From Asticcacaulis sp. (GTDB lineage: Bacteria > Pseudomonadota > Alphaproteobacteria > Caulobacterales > Caulobacteraceae): DNA of 64,000 nucleotides. Every line of letters begins with the position of its first letter. Within the stretch, counting starts at the first letter, position 1. The notes beneath the pieces were generated by a model. It was not told the origin of the DNA, did not search any database, and was given only the letters and a program-made list of their open reading frames with translations. Both the position numbers and the translations under genes were made by a program. Below are positions 26,201-32,869 of this stretch, piece by piece. Location of the stretch: contig JANQAC010000001.1 in NCBI GenBank assembly GCA_024707255.1, positions 1,736,001 to 1,800,000 of the forward strand, written 5' to 3'.

Positions 26201-27946
26201 TTGGTGCGCAAACAGCGGCGCGCTGCAGATTTTGACCGGATATGCGCCGGCGTCTGTGAACTGGCCGCGGCGATTTTCGATATGCCCATGGCGTTTCTCA
26301 GCCTTGGCACGGGTGAGGCTCAGGCGGTCACTGCTGCCTTTGGTATTCCGGATATCGATGTGCTGGACGGCATCGCCTTCACGCAGCGCCCGCTGACTGC
26401 CGGCGAGGGCTTGAACATCCCTGACGCCGCGCACGATGCCCGCTATTTCCTGGAAAGCGCCGTCCTGCGCGCACCGCATATCCGTTTCTATGCCGATATG
26501 CCGCTGGTGAATGAGGGCGGGATCATCGGCGTTATCGCCCTGGCCGATGCCGCGGCGCGTGAAGATTTTTCGGCGGCGAAACAGGCTGTGCTGGCGAGAT
26601 TCGCCGATCAGGTGGCCACACTGCTGGCCCTGGCGCAGGGATCGGGTGCGGACATGCGGGGGATGGTGCAGATGCAGCAAAAACGTCTGGAGCGCGCCGC
26701 GGAACTGGCCGGCTTCGGTTACTGGACGATCGATCTGACCAGCCGTGAGGTTGTCTGGTCCAGGGAAATGTATGGCCTGCTGGGCCTGAACGAAAAGACC
26801 TATCGCCCCCAGGTGGCCACGCATCTTGATATCTATCAGCCGGATGATCGGTCGGTCGTGATTGAGCACTTCCAGCGCGCGGTCAATGCCGGCGAGGATT
26901 TCGATTTCGAATTGCGCATTGTCCGCCGCCGGGACAAGGCCGCGCGCCTGATTCGTACAAAGGGTGGGGTCGAATATGATGGCGATGGCGCGCCGATCCG
27001 GCTGTGCGCCGTGGTGCGCGATGTGACTGAAGCGACGGCGGCGGCACTGGCCAGTGAAGGCTTCCTTGGCCATATTGCCGATGAACTGCGGGCGCCGCTC
27101 AACGAGATTGTCAGTTATGCTCGAATGATAGAAATGCAGCCGGTATCCGGCAGCGAGACCGCCGATTTTGCCCGTCATCTGCAAAACTCCGCGCGGGCAA
27201 TGAAGACGCTGATCGGAGATGCGCTGAGCCATGAACCGGCCGTGTCCAGTGAGGAAGACAACGAGATCGTCGATGTGGCCGCGACGATCCGTGAAACGGT
27301 CGACGCCTTCACGCTTCAGGCCCAGGCCGCGCAGACCCGGCTCAGCGCGCATTTTGTTGATTTCACCCGTAGACAGGCGCGTCTCGATGACATGCGGGTC
27401 CGGCAGGTGCTGCAAAACCTGATCGCCAATGCCTGCAAATTCACGCAGGGCGGCGTCATCAGCGTCACCGCCAGCCAGGTGACGGCGGAAAACCCGCAGA
27501 GACTGAAATCGGAAATCCGCCTGCATGTTAGTGTGCGCGACACAGGCATCGGCATGGGAGAAGCACAGGCGCGCACTCTCTTCAGTGGCGGCAAAAAGAA
27601 GCACGGCCTGGGCCTGTCCGTCGCCCAGGCGATCGTCGAAAGTCTCGGCGGCCATATCGGCGCGGTGTCGCGGCCGGGCGAAGGCGCCAATGTCTGGTTT
27701 GAAATTCCCGTCGACTGGGTGGAAGCGCCCGAGGTCAAACCCGATCCGAAAGCCGCGCCCGTGCCGCGTACCCTGACGCGGCAGATTTTTGACAGGCCGC
27801 AGTCCCGTCCGGCCTATGCGCCGCCCCGTCCGCGTATCGACGCTGCGCCGCCTGAGCCAGCAAAACATGCGCCGGTAGATGAAGACCGCATCAACCGCGA
27901 ATATCTGCGCGCCCTGCTGGCGGATATGAAGCTCGATCTGCAATAA
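26201..27946 (+). CDS. GAF-PAS histidine-kinase-like protein lacking the canonical phospho-acceptor His
   Basis: The frame encodes a GAF domain (residues about 10-150), a PAS domain (165-285), a DHp-like helix pair and a HATPase_c domain with N-box NLIANACKFT near 407, DTGIGM near 447 and GLGLSVAQ near 468. A Pro-rich tail (505-581) follows. The H-box reads FLGHIADELRAPLNEI: the His of the usual SHELRTPL is Asp294, and a His sits three residues earlier. The listed start is TTG and poor. A better start is ATG 26143 (AAAGGG upstream), which is separated from this frame by one extra base in the T5 run at 26172-26176. No membrane helix is visible, so it is cytoplasmic. An EAL protein follows. Confidence 0.82.
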   Translation: MVRKQRRAADFDRICAGVCELAAAIFDMPMAFLSLGTGEAQAVTAAFGIPDIDVLDGIAFTQRPLTAGEGLNIPDAAHDARYFLESAVLRAPHIRFYADMPLVNEGGIIGVIALADAAAREDFSAAKQAVLARFADQVATLLALAQGSGADMRGMVQMQQKRLERAAELAGFGYWTIDLTSREVVWSREMYGLLGLNEKTYRPQVATHLDIYQPDDRSVVIEHFQRAVNAGEDFDFELRIVRRRDKAARLIRTKGGVEYDGDGAPIRLCAVVRDVTEATAAALASEGFLGHIADELRAPLNEIVSYARMIEMQPVSGSETADFARHLQNSARAMKTLIGDALSHEPAVSSEEDNEIVDVAATIRETVDAFTLQAQAAQTRLSAHFVDFTRRQARLDDMRVRQVLQNLIANACKFTQGGVISVTASQVTAENPQRLKSEIRLHVSVRDTGIGMGEAQARTLFSGGKKKHGLGLSVAQAIVESLGGHIGAVSRPGEGANVWFEIPVDWVEAPEVKPDPKAAPVPRTLTRQIFDRPQSRPAYAPPRPRIDAAPPEPAKHAPVDEDRINREYLRALLADMKLDLQ

Positions 27947-28041
27947 CCCTGTTAACATTGCGGGTAAGTTGTATTTTAAGACTTAGTCAGTAGTCTGACC
28001 GCGACCGGCTGCAAAAAAAGAGCGGCTTTTCGGGGACGGGA

Positions 28042-29688
28042 ATGACCGACGATCTCAAGACGCAACGCGACCGCTATATCGCTTTTTCCCTGGCGGCGGC
28101 CGACCTTTTGATCGAGGCGGACAGTGACTTTCGCATCATCAGAACGATCGGTGCCACCCAGGCTTTGCTGAGCGGGCTTGGCGAAGGTGTCGTCGGGCGC
28201 GAGGTCTGCGATATCTTTATCCCGATGGATCGCGCCTTTGCCCGCCACCTGTTCAACCGCGCCAAGTCTGTGGGCCGCATCGAACCCTGTGGTCTGAACC
28301 TGCAACAGGCGGAAGGCCCGCCGCTGCTGGTCAATATGGGGGCCTGTTACCTCGGCACCGGCGAAGGCAGCACCTTTATCAGCCTGACCGTCCTGTCGGA
28401 TGGCGTGGTAGCGCAAACCGCGGCGGACGGCCAGTCCGGTCTGCTCGATCTTGAGTCCTATCTCGGCTTTGCCAGGCGGAAGATCGGTGTCAAAGGCGAG
28501 ACCGCGCCGAAGGACATGAAACTGGTGCGTGTCGCGGGCCTTTCCCAGGCCATGCGCCAGTTGCCGGCGGCGCAGTCCGACCTGCTGATGGGCGAGATCA
28601 GTTCGGTTTTGCGCGCCCAGGCCGTGGGCGGCAGCGCCGCGGCACGACTTTCTGAGGAAGCCTTCAGCTATATCCCTTCCGCCAAAGGGGCAGGTGCTTC
28701 GCCGGACGCGATTTCGCGTGATATCCGGGCGGCGGCGGTGGCTGCGGGCCTGGCGGAAAACAGTTTGGCGCCTGCGGTGCTCAATCTCGAACTCTCCACC
28801 GGCAATCTGGATCAAGACAGCATCGCCAAGGCCCTGCAATATGTCCTGAGCGATTTCTGCAAGCCGGAGCGCAGCCCGATCAGTTCGCTGGCGCAGGGCC
28901 TGAAATCGGCCATGGCCGAGACAGTGCAGCATTTCGACAGCATCCGCGCCCTGATTGATGGCAATAAGTATACGCTGTTCTACCAGCCGGTGGTGCGCCT
29001 GTCCGACCGCACGACACACCATTACGAGGCCCTGTTGCGCTTCGCCGATGGCCGGGCGCCGTTCGACACCATCCGCCTCTCGGAGCAACTGGGCCTGGTG
29101 CAGGATTTCGACCTGGCCGTGGCGAGAAAGGCGATCGAGACCCTGGGGCGGCATGAGGATGCGACCATCGCCATCAACCTGTCCGGCCTGTCGATCCAGG
29201 GCGACCCGTTCCGCGAGCATCTGCGCCAGTTGCTGAGCGGCGCCGGCGGCGTGAGCCAGAGGCTGATGTTCGAATTGACCGAATCCAACGCTATCGAGGA
29301 TATCGAGGCCGCCGCCACCTTCCTCCGCTGGCTGCGGCGCACGGGCTACCGGGTCTGCCTCGATGACTTCGGCGCCGGTGCGGCCACCTATACCTATCTG
29401 CGCCATTTCGATGTCGATTTCGTCAAGATCGACGGGCCTTTCCTGAAGGAGGCGCGTGATAATCCGCGTCAGCGCGCTTTGGTGCGCTCGGTCAGTCACC
29501 TGTGCCGCGATCTGCACACCGAAGTGGTGGCTGAAATGATTGAGGATGACGCCATGGCGGCGCTGTGCCAGGAGATGGGCATAGGCTATGGCCAGGGTTA
29601 CCTGTTCGGCAAGCCGAAACCGCAGATCGACGTGCCCAAGCCGCTGGTGGTCGGCAAGCGCAAAGGGTTCAGCGAAAGCTGGGGGTAG
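28042..29688 (+). CDS. EAL-domain cyclic-di-GMP phosphodiesterase with PAS-like N-terminus
   Basis: The 548-residue protein has a PAS-like N-terminal sensor (FSLAAADLLIEADSDFRIIR ... GLGEGVVGREVCDIF), a linker, and a C-terminal EAL domain from about residue 310. The catalytic motifs are intact: YEALLRF, then NLSGLS, FELTESNAIED, DDFGAG, FVKIDGPF, AEMIEDD and GYGQGYLFGKP. It should hydrolyse c-di-GMP to pGpG. It lies 95 bases after the kinase-like gene in the same direction, so the two may form a signalling pair. Confidence 0.9.
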   Translation: MTDDLKTQRDRYIAFSLAAADLLIEADSDFRIIRTIGATQALLSGLGEGVVGREVCDIFIPMDRAFARHLFNRAKSVGRIEPCGLNLQQAEGPPLLVNMGACYLGTGEGSTFISLTVLSDGVVAQTAADGQSGLLDLESYLGFARRKIGVKGETAPKDMKLVRVAGLSQAMRQLPAAQSDLLMGEISSVLRAQAVGGSAAARLSEEAFSYIPSAKGAGASPDAISRDIRAAAVAAGLAENSLAPAVLNLELSTGNLDQDSIAKALQYVLSDFCKPERSPISSLAQGLKSAMAETVQHFDSIRALIDGNKYTLFYQPVVRLSDRTTHHYEALLRFADGRAPFDTIRLSEQLGLVQDFDLAVARKAIETLGRHEDATIAINLSGLSIQGDPFREHLRQLLSGAGGVSQRLMFELTESNAIEDIEAAATFLRWLRRTGYRVCLDDFGAGAATYTYLRHFDVDFVKIDGPFLKEARDNPRQRALVRSVSHLCRDLHTEVVAEMIEDDAMAALCQEMGIGYGQGYLFGKPKPQIDVPKPLVVGKRKGFSESWG

Positions 29689-29725
29689 ACTGGCGGAAAA
29701 TGATATTTGGTGCATCTTAGGTTCT

Positions 29726-31075
29726 ATGAAAGTGCACAGACTGATATCCCTTCTGCCCGCCATTGCCCTGCTGGCCGGAACCGCCGCTGACGCCCGCGAC
29801 TACTGGTTCGGGGCCGATCTTTCCTATGTCAACGAGATGAAGGCTTGCGGCGCGAAGTACGACTACAAGGGCGAGACTGACGCCTACAAGATCTTCGCGC
29901 AGTCGGGGCATAATCTCGTTCGCGTCCGTATCTGGGTCGATGCCAAATGGACGCCCTATTCCGATCTGGCCGATGTCGAAACAACCATTGCCGCCGCCAA
30001 GGCGCAAGGCCAGAAGGTGCTGCTCGATTTCCATTATTCCGATGACTGGGCCGATGGCGGCAAGCAGCTGGTGCCGGCCGCCTGGGCCGGAATGAGCGAG
30101 GACGATCAGGCCAAGGCGCTCTATCAATATACGCTCGATACGCTGAATGCGCTTAAGGCGAAGAACCTGATGCCGGAAATGGTGCAGGTCGGCAACGAGA
30201 CCAATGGCGAGATCCTGCGCACCCAGCCGGAAGAGCATGTGGCTATCAATTGGGCACGCAATGCGAAACTGTTCAATGCCGGGATCAGGGGCGTGCGCGA
30301 TGCTTCGGCAGATAGCGCCATAAAGCCGGAAATCATGCTGCATATCGCCCAGCCGGAAAATGTCGAGCCGTGGTTCGACGCCGCCAGCAAGGCCGGTGTC
30401 ACCGGCTATGACATCATCGGTATTAGCTATTACAGCCGCTGGTCCAAAGAGGATATGAATGGCCTGGCCGAGACCATTCGCCGCGTCCATTACAGGTTCG
30501 ACAAGGACGTGGTGGTGGTCGAGACCGGCTATGCCTTTACCGACGTGCCGGCCGACAGTGCCAATAATCTGCTGGGCTCGGCCTACGCGCTGAAAGACTA
30601 TCCGGTCTCGGTGGTCGGGCAGGCAAAATATATGCACGACCTGATGCAGCAAACCCTCGATGCCGGCGGGATCGGTGTTGTCTACTGGGAGCCGGCCTGG
30701 ATCTCGACCAAATGCCGCACGCGCTGGGCGCAAGGGTCGGACTGGGAAAACGCCGCCTTCTTCGACTATAAGGGCAATGCCCTGCCGGTGCTGGAATGGC
30801 CGCAAGCGCCTTACGTCTGGCCGGTGGCGGTCACCTTTACCGTGCCGGATCACGGTCAGACGGCGCAATATATCGGCGGCGATTTTACCGGCGGCGTCCC
30901 TGTGGCCATGCAGCGGGTGGATGGGCAATTCGCCTATACCGCCTGGCTGCGACCGGGCAGTCATGTGCTGATAGGTACGGCGGAGGCCGAAGCCGCCCTG
31001 GGTGATACCGAAGCGCTGGATGTGACCGTGCCGGCATCTGGTGGGCCGGTTGTGTTGGCAAAGTCACAGCCGTAA
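29726..31075 (+). CDS. GH53 arabinogalactan endo-beta-1,4-galactanase
   Basis: The start at 29726 gives a 449-residue protein with a signal peptide (KVHRLISLLPAIALLAGTAADA). The GH53 catalytic barrel shows RVRIWVDAKW near 70, FHYSDDWADGGKQ near 106, the acid/base glutamate in VQVGNETNGEIL near 158 and the nucleophile in VVVETGYAF near 266. GH53 enzymes cut beta-1,4-galactan side chains of pectin. The last 90 residues form an extra beta-rich domain. It precedes the sigma/FecR/TonB-receptor genes, and a GH2 enzyme follows them. Confidence 0.9.
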   Translation: MKVHRLISLLPAIALLAGTAADARDYWFGADLSYVNEMKACGAKYDYKGETDAYKIFAQSGHNLVRVRIWVDAKWTPYSDLADVETTIAAAKAQGQKVLLDFHYSDDWADGGKQLVPAAWAGMSEDDQAKALYQYTLDTLNALKAKNLMPEMVQVGNETNGEILRTQPEEHVAINWARNAKLFNAGIRGVRDASADSAIKPEIMLHIAQPENVEPWFDAASKAGVTGYDIIGISYYSRWSKEDMNGLAETIRRVHYRFDKDVVVVETGYAFTDVPADSANNLLGSAYALKDYPVSVVGQAKYMHDLMQQTLDAGGIGVVYWEPAWISTKCRTRWAQGSDWENAAFFDYKGNALPVLEWPQAPYVWPVAVTFTVPDHGQTAQYIGGDFTGGVPVAMQRVDGQFAYTAWLRPGSHVLIGTAEAEAALGDTEALDVTVPASGGPVVLAKSQP

Positions 31076-31082
31076 TATTGTA

Positions 31083-31098
31083 GTACAATTATCTGGAA
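31083..31098 (+). promoter_or_regulatory. Candidate ECF-type promoter element upstream of the sigma gene
   Basis: The sequence GTACAATT-N4-GGAA recurs upstream of the TonB receptor at a similar distance (95 versus 107 bases before the start). GGAA is the usual -35 core for ECF sigma factors. A matching -10 is not obvious. Confidence 0.35.
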
Positions 31099-31177
31099 GA
31101 TCGTCGTCAGTGTGTTATAAATCCGCAAAAGCCTCAAAAAGGCGGATAAAAACACACGGGGAGCGGCGGAAATTCCG

Positions 31178-31690
31178 ATGTCAAACATCGTACATACAGG
31201 GCCATTGGGGGAGGCGCGCAAAGCGCTTCTGGCTTTTGTGGGCGCGCAGATATTACCGCATGAGGCGGATCTGCGCCATTGGCTGTTGCGACTGGGTGTG
31301 AAGGCGCATGAACTCGATGATATCGTCCAGGATGTTTATTGCCGCCTGCTGCGGCTGGAGCGCTTCGATCATATCGAGGATCCGCGCGCCTATCTCTTCC
31401 GCTGCGCCCGCAATGTCCTGCTGGAGCAGGTGCGGCGCAACAAGGTGGTTTCGATCATGACCGTGCAGAATCTCGATGAACTGGGCGTGGCCGATCTGGG
31501 GCCGAACCCGGAAAGCGCCGCCTCGTCGCGCGCCGAACTCGTCCGGGTGCTGGGCCTGATCGAGGGCTTGCCCGAGCGCTGCCGCCAGGTGTTCGAACTG
31601 CGCAAGGTGCATGGCCTCTCCCAGGCCGAAACCGCGAAGGCATTGCGGATCAGTGAGAATATTGTCGAGAAGGAAACGGCCAGGGGCTGA
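31178..31690 (+). CDS. FecI-like ECF sigma factor, C-terminus frameshifted
   Basis: The 170-residue product has region 2 (HELDDIVQDVYCRLLRLERFDHIEDPRAYLFRCARNVLLEQVRRN) and region 4 (LPERCRQVFELRKVHGLSQAETAKALRISENIVEKETARG). It ends right after the recognition helix. One missing base near CCAGGGGC (31680-31687) would extend it with LNLILRHMAEAG and a further 20 residues, to a stop that overlaps the fecR start. The next frame reads on cleanly, so I infer a sequence error or a recent lesion. It should direct transcription of the receptor operon when FecR is activated. Confidence 0.85.
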   Translation: MSNIVHTGPLGEARKALLAFVGAQILPHEADLRHWLLRLGVKAHELDDIVQDVYCRLLRLERFDHIEDPRAYLFRCARNVLLEQVRRNKVVSIMTVQNLDELGVADLGPNPESAASSRAELVRVLGLIEGLPERCRQVFELRKVHGLSQAETAKALRISENIVEKETARG

Positions 31691-31771
31691 ACCTGATCCT
31701 GCGCCACATGGCGGAAGCGGGATCGGGGGTGGTGAGGGTGCTCACCACCCGTACCGGGCACAAGAGGATTC

Positions 31772-32755
31772 ATGTCGCGGATTGATGAGGAGGCGACCCA
31801 GTGGGTGGCCCGCCTGAATGGTGAAGTGAGTGACGAAACGCGACAGGCTTTCGATGCCTGGCATGAAGCGGACCCGCGCCATCAGGGCGCCTTTCTGCGC
31901 GCCGAGGCGGCGTGGGTGATGCTCGACCGCGCCGAGGTCATGGCGCATGGCGATACGCTTCTGGCCCGGCGGGCACTGGAAGAAAAGCTGAAGCGGCATC
32001 GCAATTCTGTCAGCCGTCGGTATGTGATGGGCGGGGCGGTGGCGGCATCGCTGACTGGCGCGCTGGCGGTCGGTTATGTCCTGGCCAACCGGTTGAGTGT
32101 GGCCACCGGTGTCGGTGAGTTACGGAGTATCCCCCTGAAGGATCGTTCCATCGCCTCGGTCAATACGGACAGCCAGATCGATGTCGATATGACGCCGCAG
32201 ATCCGTCATGTGGCCCTGGTGAAGGGCGAAGCCTGGTTTGAGGTGGCCAAGAACCCGGAGGTGCCGTTTGTCGTTTCCGCTGGTGATATCCGCGTGCGCG
32301 CGGTCGGCACGGCCTTCAGCGTGCGCCGGCGCGAGGGCGGCGCCGAGGTGCTGGTCACCGAAGGCACGGTCGAGGCATGGACCGTCAAAGACAAGGACAA
32401 GCGGGTGACGCTCACGGCCGGTCATGAAGCCTTTGTGCCGGTCAGGCCGGAAACGGTCGAGGTAGCTTACCGCCCCGAGGAGGTCGAGCGCCGGCTGGCC
32501 TGGCGCGAACGCGAGATCGTGCTCAACTCCGAAACCCTGACCGAGGCGGTGGCCGAATTCAACCGTTACAACAGCCGCCAGATCGTCATTGCTGATCCGG
32601 CCCTGGGCGCGCAGAAACTGGTGGGCGGCTTCCATGTCGACCAGCCGGAAACCTTTGCCCGCGCGGTGCAGACGGCGCTCAATGTACCGGTGTCCATCCC
32701 GGCCGATACGGCGGACGACCGTATCATAATTGGCACAGCCGGCGCGGCCCTGTAA
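31772..32755 (+). CDS. FecR-family anti-sigma/signal transducer
   Basis: The 327-residue protein has a cytoplasmic DUF4880-type N-terminus (ATQWVARLNGEVSDETRQAFDAW), one membrane helix (about residues 85-108, starting after a twin-Arg pair, RRYVMGGAVAASLTG), a periplasmic FecR domain (GELRSIPLKDRSIASVNTDSQI, ALVKGEAWFEV, VRAVGTAFSVR) and a C-terminal STN-contact domain. It receives a signal from the receptor's STN domain and controls the ECF sigma factor encoded just upstream. Confidence 0.92.
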   Translation: MSRIDEEATQWVARLNGEVSDETRQAFDAWHEADPRHQGAFLRAEAAWVMLDRAEVMAHGDTLLARRALEEKLKRHRNSVSRRYVMGGAVAASLTGALAVGYVLANRLSVATGVGELRSIPLKDRSIASVNTDSQIDVDMTPQIRHVALVKGEAWFEVAKNPEVPFVVSAGDIRVRAVGTAFSVRRREGGAEVLVTEGTVEAWTVKDKDKRVTLTAGHEAFVPVRPETVEVAYRPEEVERRLAWREREIVLNSETLTEAVAEFNRYNSRQIVIADPALGAQKLVGGFHVDQPETFARAVQTALNVPVSIPADTADDRIIIGTAGAAL

Positions 32756-32762
32756 AAAAGTC

Positions 32763-32778
32763 GTACAATTCGGCGGAA
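32763..32778 (+). promoter_or_regulatory. Second copy of the GTACAATT-N4-GGAA element
   Basis: It starts 8 bases after the fecR stop and 107 bases before the TonB receptor start. Over the 20 bases from 32761 it matches the copy at 31081 at 14 positions. It is a candidate promoter for the sigma factor encoded upstream. Confidence 0.35.
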
Positions 32779-32869
32779 AAAAAACCAGCCGGACATCTTG
32801 GTTTCAGAAGGCGTGAAAAAACGCGCCTCGTCAGCAAGATGCAAACACAAAGTAGTCAGGGAACATCAT

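Noticed and set aside
26021..29763. Two very long minus-strand frames opposite the kinase-like and EAL genes
   Set aside because: No recognisable motifs, while both plus-strand genes show catalytic-domain motifs.
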